Position numbers and translations under genes: made by a program
In this document: in pieces, positions 1 to 10,657 of the stretch
How positions within the stretch are numbered: position 1 is the first letter of the stretch
Layout of the letters: every line of letters begins with the position of its first letter
Assembly: GCA_027886185.1 (NCBI GenBank)
Contig: WOAB01000606.1
Coordinates: 1,116,001-1,180,000 of the forward strand
Origin: Rheum nobile
Taxonomy: Eukaryota; Streptophyta; Magnoliopsida; Caryophyllales; Polygonaceae
DNA: 64,000 nt
Direction of reading: 5' to 3'
Notes under the pieces: generated by a model
What the model was told of the DNA's origin: nothing
Database searches by the model: none
What the model saw: the letters and a program-made list of their open reading frames with translations, nothing else

Positions 1-69
1 CCCGACCATATCGCCATTGGCTGCAGCCCATGCACCCCAACCTGCGAGGGCCTATAAGGCTTTAATCGC

Positions 70-157
70 AGGATGTTGCCAGGGGGGATCGAACCCCTGA
101 CCTTTGACATATTCCCAATTCCATGGGAGATATGTCAACCAACTACACCATGTGATA
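70..157 (-). repeat. tRNA-derived SINE remnant
   Basis: Read on the minus strand, an A-box-like TGGTGTAGTTGG (150-139) is followed about 45 bases later by a B-box-like GGTTCGATCCC (95-85), which is RNA polymerase III promoter spacing. A T-arm-like stem with a 7-base loop surrounds the B box. The 7 bases expected on the two sides of an acceptor stem (TATCACA and GGCAACA) do not pair, so this is not a working tRNA gene. The body of the SINE would run towards position 1 and may be cut by the window edge. Confidence 0.5.
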
Positions 158-170
158 TATGTCACCGATG

Positions 171-970
171 TCGTGTGGCGGTGGCGGACCCAAGATTATA
201 CTGAAGGGGGGGCGAAGTATTCTAACAAATTTTGAGGTTAGGTTTCGTAGTTTTTCGGAGAGACTAGTAGAAGAAGTGTGGAGCCACTAGTAGTCCAACA
301 AATACATTGGGGCCGGCTTGACTAGTCTCTTTGTCGAAGGAGTTGATGAGTTAAAACCTTCGATTTGCTTGATAGAAGAAACTTGACAAGTCAATGATTT
401 ATAAGAATTCATTACAGTAGAAAGAATCATATATTAACTCCTAACGAAATAAATATTTTACTCATTTATAAATTTGACACTTATATGTAACTGTAAACAT
501 ATATTTTAATATAAAAACTTGCTTATTCGATAATTATGATACTAACTTATGTTTAAGATTCATCCTGATCATTATTTTCATTGTAATTTACTATTTTTGA
601 GGCATAGTTTACTAATTAAGCTAAGTGTACTACAAATAAATATATAATAAGTTGATAAGATTTTAAACTATTTGGTAAAATAATTTAAAATATTTTATAT
701 GATAATTCCAAATTTTGGATCTGAAAAACAAATATTTAAAATTTTCTAATCCTTTTTACATTACTAAAATAAATTAATACTTAAATAATAACCTAGTTGT
801 TGTATGTTTTCCATCTATTTTAAAAAGGAAAAATGCTAAAGTTGAGACATAAAGCAAGCAAAAGGACATAAAAGGTTTCATTAACACTCAGATCACCAAT
901 TGGGAAAATTCTTCCAAATTCGAGGAACTAAGTTATGACAACCCCAAAGAGGATATAAAAGGTTTCTGAA
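171..970. other. AT-rich stretch with nothing recognised
   Basis: No reading frame, terminal repeat or structured repeat that I can support is visible here. The sequence is AT-rich and probably old intergenic or degraded transposon DNA. Confidence 0.4.
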
Positions 971-973
971 AAT

Positions 974-1189
974 TTCTTCAAAATTAATTTTGATGGATCG
1001 AAATTAACTAATGGTAAAGCCTTTTTTACTTTCATCATTAGAAATAATAAAGCTGAACAGATTGCCATGAATGTTGTTAGCGGTGACAATAATTCCATCC
1101 TAATAGCTGAGACCATTGCCCTCCAACTAAATCCAGAACTTTATTCTTTCAATCTAGATTGCCTTTACCTTATTGGGGAGAGTGTGTAA
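974..1189 (+). pseudogene. LINE-type RNase H (RVT_3) domain remnant
   Basis: An open stretch of 71 codons reads like the RNase H domain at the C-terminus of plant LINE ORF2 proteins. INFDGSKLTNGKA carries the first catalytic Asp, and IAETIALQ matches the region of the catalytic Glu. It has no start codon of its own and no reverse transcriptase upstream, so it is a scrap of a LINE or of an RVT_3 host gene. Its 3' end runs into copia-type integrase sequence in another frame at about 1171. Related RNase H-only plant genes exist, so LINE origin is likely but not certain. Confidence 0.55.
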
Positions 1190-1620
1190 CATTAGCCACA
1201 TACCTTATCAATCGTTTCACCTCTACTGTCCTTCAAGGTGCTTCTCCCTATTAACTTCATTTTTAGCCACTTCTCAGGCTCTCGATCTCTTCTAGAGATG
1301 TACTCTTCTATGAACATGTTTTTCCACACCATTCTCCTTCTCCTACTACATGTCTTCCCTTTCCTACTGGGGATTTAGTTCCCTTGCCCAAAGTACTCCT
1401 TGTCATCTGTGGCTTTACTCAAGGAGAAGGAATAGACTTTACAGACACATTTTCCCTAGTAGTCAAAATGACTACCATCTGCTGCCTTGTTTCTGTTGCT
1501 CTTAAAAAGGATTGGTCAATGGCTCAATTAGATGTTAACAACGCATTTTTAGACGGGGATTACGGAGTATAAATGAAGTCTCCCTTGGGTTTGACAGTGC
1601 CTCATTCTCATGTACGTGTG
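1171..1620 (+). pseudogene. Ty1/copia pol remnant (integrase end plus RT start)
   Basis: Three pieces of a copia polyprotein are recognisable in different frames. YWGECVTLATYLINR near 1171 is the C-terminal part of integrase. SRDVLFYEHVFP near 1290 is the conserved block after integrase. GFTQGEGIDFTDTFS through QLDVNNAFLDGD (1405-1560) is the first part of the reverse transcriptase. Most of the linker between integrase and RT is deleted, a frameshift lies near 1570, and no LTRs are visible. The copia element at 9174 has clearly different residues in these blocks, so this is a separate, older insertion. Confidence 0.7.
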
Positions 1621-1875
1621 TATATAACATAGGCTTTCTCTGATGCGGATCACTATTACTTTTTCTTTCCATGTGTATTAATATTTTCTCAATACAAAAC
1701 AAGGTATATATGAAGGCATACAAGGAGAAAGTTAAACATGGATCCATGAGCCACGTTGCCTAAACTTTAATTGATTTTTATATTTTGGTTAATCTAATTA
1801 GGAGTGAACTGCAAAATAAAAAAGTTCACGGCAATGAGGTATATGAATTCAAGAGGGTGTTTTAATTAGTGGATA

Positions 1876-3472
1876 CTAGTGTAATTTCCGTGCGAGATAC
1901 GAGTTTTTACGTCATATATATTGAATCAAATATATTAATAATTATTAAAATCAATTTATGTATTAAAAAATAAATCTAGATAATATTGATATCAAAATCA
2001 ATTTCGGATCAAAATTTTGTATCTCAATCATCCATATAATTATGAAAGTTTGAATTTAGGAAATTTGGATTTGTATATAATTAGAAAATTTTGAATTTGT
2101 AATCTTTGTGATTAACTTGTAATCTTTGTGCTTGATTTGCATTTAAATTAGGAAAAAATGAGTGATAGGTTTAAGATAATAATCTTTGATTTATAATTAG
2201 ATTTATTTAAAAATATTGAAAAAAAACAGAAAATGACATGTGTCGGTTTTAAGGAGGGAATGCCATGTGGCGGTTTTAATGAGGGAGTGTCATGTGGCGT
2301 AATTAGGTTTTAGTTTATCAGATATATAGTAGATTAGGAAATTTTAGATTTGTATATAATTAGGAAATTTTGGATTTGTATTCTTTGTTTTTGATTTGTA
2401 TTTAAATTATAAAAAAATGAGTGATAGGTTTAGGATAATAATCTTTGATTTATAATTAGATTTATATAAAATTGAAAAAAGCAGAAAATGACATGTGACG
2501 GTTTTAATGAGGGAGTGTCATGTAGCGTAATTAGATTCTAGTTTAGTAGATATATAGTAGATTAGGAAATTTTAGATTTGTATATAATTAAGAAATTTTG
2601 GACTTGTATATAATTAGAAAATTTTGGATTTGTAATCTTTATGATAAACTTGTAATCTTTGTGCTTGATTTGAATTTAAATTAGGAAAAAAAGAGTGATA
2701 GGTTTAGGATAATAATCTTTGATTTATAATTATATTTATTTTTAAAAATTGAAAAAAGCAGAAAATAACATGTGGCGATTTTAATGAGAGAGCGCCATGT
2801 GGCGGTTTTAATGAGGGGGTGCCATGTGTCGTAATTAGGTTCTAGTTTATTAGATATATAGTAGATTAAGAAATTTTGGATATATATATAATTAGGAAAT
2901 CTGGATTTGTATATAATTAGGAAATTTTGGATTTATAATCTTTGTGATTAACTTGTAATCTTTGTGCTTGATTTGTATTTAAATTAGGAAAAAATGAGTG
3001 ATAGGATTAGGATAATAATCTTTTATTTATAATTAGATTTATTTAAAAAAATTGAAAAAGCAAAAAATGACATGTGACGGTTTTATTGAAGGAATGTCAT
3101 GTGACGGTTTTAATGAGGGAGTGTCATGTGGCGTAATTAGGTTCTAGTTTAATAGATATATATTAGATTACGAAATTTTGGATTTATATATAATTAGGAA
3201 ATTTTGGATTTGTATATAGTTAAAAATTTTTGGATTTGTAATCTTTGTGATTAACTTGTAATCTTTGTGCTTGATTTGTATTTAAATTAGGAAAAAATGA
3301 GTAATAGGTTTAGGATAATAATCTTTGATTTATAATTAGATTTATATTAAAAAATAAAAATAAAATAAAAAATGACATGTGACGATTTTAATGAGGGAGT
3401 GTCATGTGACGGTGTTAATGAGGGAGTGTCATGTGACGTAATTAGGTTCTAGTTTAGTAGATATATAGTAGA
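1876..3472 (-). mobile_element. Putative non-autonomous Helitron
   Basis: On the minus strand the element begins TCTACTATATATCTA at 3472 and ends CTAG at 1876. It sits between an A and a T, which matches Helitron insertion (A^TC...CTRR^T). A degenerate GC-richer patch (1888-1903), where the terminal hairpin is expected, lies about 10 bases inside the CTAG end. It has no Rep/helicase coding sequence, so it would depend on an autonomous partner. The interior is AT-rich tandem repeats. The hairpin is weak, so the 3' end call is less secure than the 5' end. Confidence 0.5.
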
Positions 3473-3475
3473 TTA
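2035..3475. repeat. About five tandem units of ~300 bp inside the Helitron
   Basis: The same block recurs with boundaries near 2333, 2563, 2866, 3168 and 3473. Each unit runs through a GATTAGGAAATTTTGGATTTG phase, a TTAAATTAGGAAAAAATGAG phase, a CATGTGGCGGTTTTAATGAG phase and a final AGATATATAGTAGATTA. The unit length is about 300 bp, except the second (about 230 bp), which has an internal deletion. Because each unit ends in the same sequence as the Helitron 5' terminus, the array looks like tandem copies of the terminal region. Confidence 0.75.
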
Positions 3476-3765
3476 ATTGCAAAATGAGAAAGAAATGTGT
3501 TGTCTATTAGAAAGAAGTGTGATGATATGCATGTATGTAAATTTAAATTCACGTGTTAGATTTTTTACAGATAAAAGTTTTATTATTAGAAAAAGTTTGG
3601 TGGGAATGAGATTTTTATTATTAAATAAGATTTTATTAAAAAAGAAAATTCGTATTAAAGTTTTTGTTATTTAACAAGGAAGAAATGTGTTGCTCTAAAT
3701 GGATTAATTTAAAACTTTCGACCAAAAAAATATATATTTAAAAATAGAAAAAGTTGAAAGAGACA
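3476..3765. other. AT-rich spacer
   Basis: Low-complexity AT-rich sequence between the Helitron and the LINE. An A-rich stretch near 3725-3760 resembles the sequence after the LINE tail near 7612-7645 and could be a worn target-site duplication, but both are so A-rich that the match may be chance. Confidence 0.3.
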
Positions 3766-3766
3766 C

Positions 3767-6700
3767 ATGAAAACTAATTGCCTTTTTGTTTATGCTCCCC
3801 CAACGGTACATCGTCGACGTTGTTTCTGGCAATCGCTGCAGACTGAGATTAGCGCCATCTCGGGTCTTCTCCTTGTGGGTGGCGATTTCAATTGTATTCT
3901 CAATGTTTCTGAGTGGCAGGGCGGTTCTGGTTGTCTTCATCCTGATTCCACCGATTTCCAACGTGTGATTGACTCTTCTGGACTCATTGATTTAGGTTTC
4001 CATGGGCAGGCTCACTCTTGGTCTAGAGGATCTACCACTGGCTCGTTGATCTCTAAAAGACTTGATAGAGTTTTGATGAATCTGGAGGCTCCTATCTGCT
4101 AGCCTAATGCCACTGTCCGACACCTCCCCAAGTTCTCTTCTGATCACACCCCTCTTTTATTGTCTTTGGAACCCTCCTTTCGCATGAATCGCCGACGACG
4201 TCCTTTCCGTTTTGAGGCTGCCTGGCTTACTCATCCGGACTTCCATAGTTTCCTCGACTGTGCTTGGCCTAATAGCTGCTCTGCTACGACTGCTCTTGCT
4301 TGCCTCCGACCTAAACTTCTCAAATGGAACAAAGAAATTTTTGGTAACATCCTGATCAGAAAAAGTGAATTGTTGACTCGCCTTGATTCTGTTCAGACGG
4401 ATATCAACAATGGTGCCTCGACTGCTCTCATTGATCTCGATATCCAGCTTTAAAAAGAACTGGAAACCACCCTGGAACAAGAAGAGCTTCTATGGCTTCA
4501 AAAGTCTAGGGAACTTTGGCTTCAATCCGGTGATAGAAATACATCGTTCTTCCACGCCTCCACCATCATTCGGCGTAGGAGAAACCGAGTTGAAAGTTTG
4601 CTGAATGAGACTGGGACTTGGATTACTGAGAGTGATGCTCTTGAATCCCTTGCTGTGAATTTCTTTAGGGATCTCTATCACCTCCTCCGGGAGGAATTGT
4701 TTCCAATTTGTCTTGACTATGGGCTCTTTCCTAGACTCTCTCCTGAGGACTTACACAGACTGAATGCTCCTATCAGTGATGTTGAGATCTACAATGCTGC
4801 TCGCAACATGAAAGCTTTCAAATCGCCCGGATCGGATGGCTTTCAACCAGTCTTTTTTCACAAGTGTTGGGGGACTGTGGGGCCTTCTATTATCTCCACA
4901 GTTAAAGAGTTTTTCTCCTCTTCAGTGATGCCAACCAATCTGAATGGAACTCTTATTACCCTCATCCCCAAAGTGGACTACCCTGAGAGAATTAGTCAAT
5001 TTTGACCGATTAGCCTTTGTAATGTTTTATACAAAGTCATTACGAAGTTTCTCGTGTCTCGTCTGCAACCACTCTTGATGGATCTTATTGGCCCTATGCA
5101 AGGGAGTTTTCTGCCTGGGCAACTCATTACGGATAATATTGTGCTCGCTCAAGAAGTGGTTCATTCTATGCGACACAAAAAAGGATCCAAAGGTTGGATG
5201 ATCCTTAAAGTCGATTTGGAGAAGGCATATGATCGCTTGAGGTGGGACTTTGTTGTGGATACTTTAACGGATGTGGGGCTGCCAGATGCTTGGTTTGGTT
5301 GGATCGCGGAATGCATCTCCTCTCCCTCGATGAGCCTCCTTTGGAACGGAGAAGCCACTGATGCTTTCTTGCCCTCTAGGGGTATCCGTCAAGGCGACCC
5401 GATTTCTCCGTATTTGTTTCTCCTCTCTATTGAAAGGCTTAGCCAAAGAATCCTTTCTTTGGTGGCATCTAATCAGTGGAAACCGATTCACATCTCGAGA
5501 GGAGGGCCCCCGTTATCTCATATCCTCTTCGCAGACGACATCCTCCTCGTCTCGGAAGCTTCTGTGGGTCAGCTTAAAGTGATACGCAACTGCCTTGATG
5601 ACTTTTGCAGGGCCTCTGGGCAAAGAGTTAACCATAGCAAGACCAAACTGTTTATCTCCCCAAATGTTAACCCTTTTCTTGTCCAACAAATGCGTGAGGA
5701 ATGCAATTTCCCTATTTCTCAAGACTTGGGCTCGTATCTTGGCATGCCGCTTCTTCATAAGTGCATTGATAAGGATACCTTTACCCCCTCCCTCTTACAT
5801 AAGATCAACGCCAAACTTGCGGGTTGGAAATGTCGTCATCTTAGTCTTGCCGGCAGGGTCACCCTTGCCAAGTTAGTCCTTACTTCACTCCCGGTTTACT
5901 CTATGGCCACGGTCTCTCTTTCGGCTAGTGTGTGCACCGAGATCGACAAAATTACTAAATCCTTTATCTGGGGCAGCTGGAATGGGGTCAAGAAACTGCA
6001 TCTTGTTAAATGGAATGAGGTTTGTCAACCCAAAGCGCATGGTGGTTTGGGTATCCGTTGTATGGCAGATCTGAATCGTGCTCTCATCGGGAAGCTATGT
6101 TGGAGGTTTCTCAACAACAACAACAACAACCTTTGGATTGAGGTGCTCCGTAAAAAATACATTAAGCCTACTCTTGCGGTTGTTGCCAATCCTTCGCCTA
6201 TCTGGCGTGGGATTCATAAAGGGGTTCATGAGGTGATCATTTCGGGTACTCATTGGGTGCTTGGTAATGGCTCTACGATTCGTTTATGGGTTGATGTTTG
6301 GTTGACTGATCAATGCCTTCTTAGTCATGCTCGTGTTGATATTGACGACCTCTCCAAGGCCTTCACTGTTGATCAATTCTGGACTCTTGGTGTGGGTTGG
6401 AATTGGCCTCTCTTTTCTCCGCTGCTGCCTGCTTCAATCCTTTTGAAAATTGCAGCCTTGACAATTCTTGAGGGGGATGAATTCCCAGATTCTATTACTT
6501 GGGGTCCATCACAAAATGGCTTGTTCACAGTCGCCTCAGTCTATGATATGATCCATTGTCCTGCTGGCCGTACCGAAATGGACACATGTATCTTCAAACT
6601 CATCTGGCGCCTCTTGGTTCATGAGAAAGTGAGACATTTTCTTTGGTTAGTTCTCAAGGGTTGTATCCTCACTAATGTTGAGAGGAAACGGAGACACATG

Positions 6701-7563
6701 AGTGATCATGATGATTGCTCGAAGTGCCCTGGCGTCCAGGAGTCTTGCCTCCACTTGTTCCGAGACTGCCCTTGCGCTAGTCATATTTGGCCTCGTCTCA
6801 ATCCGCCGATAAGTCTCTCCTCCTTCTTTGTGGATGACTTTGCAGCATGGCTTCGTTCCAACCTTTCGGAAAAAATGGATAAGAGTTGGCCTAGTACTTT
6901 TGCTATGGCTATCTAGAACATTTGGAAGTGGCACAACAATTCAGTTTTTGAGAGGAAGGATTTCATGGGGGACAAAGGCAGTTTCATCAGAATGCGCACT
7001 GATGAGTATATTTCTGGTTGGAGGAAGAATGGCTTCTTGACCACTCATGACCCCAAATCATAGAAGCTCATCTCATTGGTCAAGCCGAGTGATGGGTGTA
7101 TCAAGATCAACACCGATGGTTCGGTTCGGGATGGTCGAGCCACGGCTGGGGGCGTTTTGAGGAATGCCCATGGTGATTGGGTTGGTGGTTTTGTTTACAA
7201 TATTGGGAACTGCTCGGTGCCCATGGCCGAGTTGTGGGGGATCATTCAGGGTCTGAAGTTTGCATGGGACAAGAGGGTTTGTCTTGAAACAGATTCGTTG
7301 TTGGTGATTTTGTTACTTGACAAACCTATAGATCATAGTCACCCCTCTTCAACCTTGTCACGTTGGGACAAGGTTTTTTACGTAGGGACTGGGCTATCCA
7401 GTCTCGTCATGTTTTCCGTGAGGCTAACGTCGTCGCCGACTACCTCGCCTCTTTTGCTTTTTCTTTTGTTTTGGGGTTTCATGTGTTAGACTCTCCGCCT
7501 CCAGGCGTTTTTCATTTGCTTGTCGATGATGTTAGGGGTCGGGCAACACCCCATTTTGTTTAA
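3767..7563 (+). pseudogene. LINE ORF2 pseudogene (EN-RT-ZnF-RNase H)
   Basis: One reading frame can be followed from 3767 to about 7370. Endonuclease motifs GGDFNC and SDHTPLLL lie at 3870-4160. The reverse transcriptase follows, with FKSPGSDG at 4815, KVDLEKAYDR at 5205, RQGDPISPYLF at 5385 and the catalytic ILFADDILL at 5520. A Cys-His cluster, CSKCPGVQESCLHLFRDC, is at 6718-6771. RNase H has INTDGSVRDG at 7105, an active-site Glu in MAELWG at 7227 and LETDSL at 7285. Stops at 4100, 4451, 5003, 6914 and 7061 break the frame. Each fits one transition (CAG, CAA or CGA to stop, or TGG to TAG). A frameshift near 7370 moves the RNase H end to another frame. The protein would have nicked target DNA and reverse-transcribed its own RNA; this copy cannot. 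Confidence 0.85.
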
Positions 7564-7612
7564 GTTAACCCTTTTTTTTTGTTCTTGAGAGTTCCGTCTC
7601 TCATTCTACCCA
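3767..7612 (+). mobile_element. 5'-truncated L1-type LINE
   Basis: A non-LTR retrotransposon copy lacking the whole of ORF1 and the N-terminal part of the endonuclease, as expected from incomplete target-primed reverse transcription. It contains the end of the endonuclease, the reverse transcriptase, a C-terminal zinc-knuckle region and an RNase H domain. It ends near 7605-7612 with a short A run after a roughly 45-bp 3' UTR. A clean target-site duplication cannot be identified. Confidence 0.85.
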
Positions 7613-7900
7613 AAAAAATATTTATATTAAGAAAATGGAGTGTTAGGATTAGAGTGGTAAAAAAAAATGATGAGTAATGATAATTATTAGATTTAGAAAA
7701 TGAAGTGTTAGGATTAGAGTTGTAAAATTGTAAATATTTTTAATTTTTTTTTTAAATTACATTTTTTTTCAAGAAATTTCTTTTTTAATTTTTTCTTTAA
7801 AGTTTTTTCTTTCGTTTTTTTTTTGTAAAAAAATCTTTTATTTTTTCTGATTTTTGTTTGTTTCATCGCAACGTATAAAATTATAGTTGAAGTTCATATA
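7613..7900. other. AT-rich spacer with a short direct repeat
   Basis: The phrase AAAATGNAGTGTTAGGATTAG occurs twice (about 7632 and 7698), and the rest is T-rich low-complexity sequence. No gene is visible. Confidence 0.4.
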
Positions 7901-7904
7901 TAAG

Positions 7905-8557
7905 TAGGGATGGGCACGGTCGGTTAACCGGGCTTCAGTTAACCGAGATTTCATTTAGTAGTTTTCTATAACCCTGAATTGAACCATTAATCTCGGTTAA
8001 TCAACATGATTAACCGAAATTTCAGAACGGTTAATTGGTTAACCAAATGACTCTAAATTAATATTATATCAACTTATACAATTACATAATAATAATATTA
8101 TATATATTTTATAATGATGATTTTACATATAAAAATTGAAACAAGCTAAATAAGTTGTTATGTATATACTAAGTTACATAATTCATTCAAAACATACCTA
8201 ATTTTAGTTATCATATAATATTTTAGAACATTGTTATTTTACAACATCAACTTTATTCTTATTTGTGTACGTGTATTCGCTATAAATACGAACTATACAA
8301 CTTGTTCGACGTGTATCTAAACATCTCTACTATAACCATGTCAACTAAATTAGATTATTCCATTAATAAAAATATATTACTTATATGATCGGTTATTCGG
8401 TTAACAAAATATAGAAAAAACAACTAACCGTTACCTAACCATAAATTTTCGGTCGGTTAATTGTACTGTAACTTCGGTTAATTTTCGGTCGGTTAACCTA
8501 AAAAAAGGCCATTTTTCGGTACGATTTTTCGATTTCGGTATTTTGTGCCCACCCCTA
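7905..8557. mobile_element. hAT-like terminal-inverted-repeat element
   Basis: The ends TAGGGATGGGCAC (7905) and GTGCCCACCCCTA (ending 8557) are inverted copies with one mismatch. Subterminal GGTTAACCG/CGGTTAAC motifs recur inside both ends. This end type is common in plant hAT-derived non-autonomous elements. There is no transposase. The 8-bp flanks (TATATAAG and ATGGAACC) do not match, so no target-site duplication is visible and one flank has probably been rearranged. Confidence 0.65.
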
Positions 8558-9171
8558 ATGGAACCTTGTTTGGTACTCTAAGTGGCAATACTTGGGAGGT
8601 CCTGCATAAGTTTACTGTTGATCTTCCAAAGAAACACGGACGAGGAGGACAATCTGCCCTACGTTTTGCTCGTCTTCGGATGGAGAAGCGGCACAACTAT
8701 GTGAGAAAGACAGATGAGCTTGCTATACAGTTCTTCATCAACCCAGCTACCAGTCAGCCAAATGTTTCTGGATTAATCCTTGCTGGTTCTGCAGACTTCA
8801 AGACCGAGCTCAGCCAGTCAGATATGTTTGATCAACGTCTTCAGTCCAAAATATTGAACGTAGTGGATGTTTCTTATGGTGGAGAGAACGGTTTCAATCA
8901 AGCAATTGAGATGTCTTCTGAAATCCTTGCCAATGTGAAGTTCATTCAAGAGAAGAAACTTATAGGAAAGTACTTTGAAGAAATAAGTCAGGACACTGGA
9001 AAGTATGTCTTTGGAGTTGAAGATACATTGAAAGGTCCTGGAAATGGTTGTTGTGGAGACATTGATTGTGTGGGAGAATCTCGACATCAACAGGTATGAG
9101 CTAAAAAATGGCTCATCTGGTGAGATTGTCATCAAGCACTTAACAAGGAGCATGAGGGACAGTGATACACC
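8557..9171 (+). pseudogene. Fragment of eukaryotic release factor 1 (eRF1)
   Basis: From the first base beyond the upstream TIR the frame reads NGTLFGTLSGN, VLHKFTVDLPKKHGRGGQS and RFARLRMEKRHNYVRKT. These are strongly conserved eRF1 segments that include the GGQ loop used for peptidyl-tRNA hydrolysis. It continues through ILAGSADFKTEL and VVDVSYGGENGFNQAIE to DTGKYVFGVEDTL. A one-base shift near 9030 is needed to go on to ALEM-type sequence and WENLDINRYELKN, and the frame ends at a stop at 9175. The N-terminal stop-codon-recognition domain and the C-terminal domain are missing. A full eRF1 has about 430 residues; this copy covers about 200. It is intron-free, which does not prove retroposition because eRF1 coding regions can lack introns. 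Confidence 0.85.
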
Positions 9172-9173
9172 TA
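9169..9173 (+). repeat. Target-site duplication of the copia element (left)
   Basis: ACCTA immediately precedes the 5' LTR and recurs directly after the 3' LTR at 16396-16400. The 5-bp size fits a Ty1/copia insertion. Confidence 0.85.
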
Positions 9174-9415
9174 TATAGAGATTTACCTAGTTTAGGTTAG
9201 TTAAGTGAATTCTGTTAAGTGTGTGGTTAGTTTGTTAACCACGGTTTTGATGTTCAGATAGCTTGAGTCAAAATCTGTGCATACTTAAGCTTTTTTTTGC
9301 AGGTTCCATTACACTGTAATTTTGATGATCAATCAACAAGATTTCTTCTCTCTCCACTTCTCCTCTCCTCTCGTCTGATCACATTATGTGATTCACTTTC
9401 AATCAACATTCAAGA
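9174..9415 (+). repeat. Copia 5' LTR
   Basis: The LTR starts TATAGAGATTT and ends TTCAAGA directly before the primer-binding site. These ends are fixed by the repeat itself and by the ACCTA duplication. They are not the usual TG...CA. Confidence 0.9.
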
Positions 9416-9427
9416 TGGTATCGGAGC
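9416..9427 (+). other. Primer-binding site (initiator tRNA-Met type)
   Basis: TGGTATCGGAGC starts immediately after the 5' LTR and matches the usual plant TGGTATCAGAGC, complementary to the 3' end of initiator tRNA-Met, with one change. It primes minus-strand DNA synthesis. Confidence 0.9.
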
Positions 9428-9515
9428 ACGGTTATTCAAATTGATTGGAAGTTGAATTTGATCGACGAATCAAAGTATCTAGATCTTGTGATTGAACAAT
9501 CTTCTGGAAGCAAAC

Positions 9516-10657
9516 ATGGCGGAAGAAGCTGGAATGCAATTGCTCGCTCAACTCACACAGATGGCGCAGAATCAAGGCAATTCGCACAATGATCCTTTGA
9601 ATATGATGAATTCAGATAATTCAGGAACCTTGCTCACAACGATGCAATTCGATAGAGGAAACTTCTTTGCCTGGAGCAGGCAAATTCGAATGGCACTTGG
9701 AACTAGGTTGAAGCTTGAAATTCTTGATGGATCTGTCGTGAAGCAAGTAGAGGACTCACCTAATTTTGCACGATGGATCAGGGCAGATGGGATGGTTGCG
9801 TGCTGGTTGTTGAACACAATGAAGCCAGAACTTGCAAGCACCTTCATTTACACCGGTTCAGCCAAGGATCTATGGTCAGAGATTGTCGAGAGATATAGCC
9901 AAAGCAATGCTCCCATGGTGTTCCAATTGAAGCAGGAGATGATGCGAACTATGCAAGGTAACCTATCTGTGACTGCCTATTATGCTAGACTCAAGAAATG
10001 TTGGGATGAATTGGAGTTCATGAATGGAGTTCCTGAATGTACATGTGGTGCTTTATCGAAATGCACTTGTAAAGTGCTTGCTCGTGTTCAAGAATTGGAA
10101 AAACAGGATAGAGTAATGTAGTTCTTGGCGAATTTAAACAGTGATTATGATTCTCTTAAGAGTCAGATAATAGCCATTGAGCCTTTGCCAACTGTGAATA
10201 AAGTTTATCACACAGTAATGAAGGTAGAAAAATAGAAAGAACTTGCTATTTCTACTCCTAATTCTAGTGCTTTCTTGGCTGGTGTCAATGGACAAAGAAA
10301 CAACAATCAAAAGAATAGTACACCATAGAAAAAGGAGACAGGGAAGGCAAAGTCTGAAGAAAGAAAGCTATGTACTCACTGCAACAAGATTGGACATAAC
10401 TATGATGAGTGTTTTGAGATACTTGGGTATCCAGACTGGTATAAAGGGAAGAAAGGAAAGAAGCAACAAAGTGGCTCAGTTAAAGTTGTTGCAAATGTTG
10501 ACAGTGGACAACAATCTAGCCCTTTGGATGAAAAGGATGATTGTCACTCAGGGAAGTATGCTCAGGTCAATCCAGAATTTGTGCAAGCCATGTGTCAAGA
10601 GATGCTCAGAATGTTCAAGGGAAAAATGGTGATGCCTTCTGCCAACTTTGCAGGTAG
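9516..10657 (+). pseudogene. Copia gag pseudogene
   Basis: The frame from ATG 9516 encodes a UBN2/retrotran_gag-type capsid protein: GTLLTTMQFDRGNFFAWSRQ, then WLLNTMKPELASTFIY, DLWSEIVERYSQSN and the CX2CX4HX4C zinc knuckle CTHCNKIGHNYDEC at 10371-10412. Gag packages the element RNA into virus-like particles. The start at 9516 is preferred because it is the first ATG-initiated frame after the PBS and is followed by acidic, Gln-rich residues typical of this gag type. In-frame TAG codons at 10119, 10233 and 10326 fit CAG-to-TAG changes. Another LTR interrupts the frame at 10657, just upstream of the protease. Confidence 0.85.
10653..10657 (+). repeat. Target-site duplication of the solo LTR (left)
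   Basis: GGTAG precedes the solo LTR and is repeated at 12930-12934, just where the copia frame resumes. Confidence 0.85.

Noticed and set aside
70..157. Functional tRNA gene on the minus strand
   Set aside because: A and B boxes are present, but the two sides of the acceptor stem do not pair.
3725..3765. Clear target-site duplication for the LINE (with 7612-7645)
   Set aside because: The similarity is limited to A/T-rich low-complexity sequence with gaps, so it cannot be distinguished from chance.
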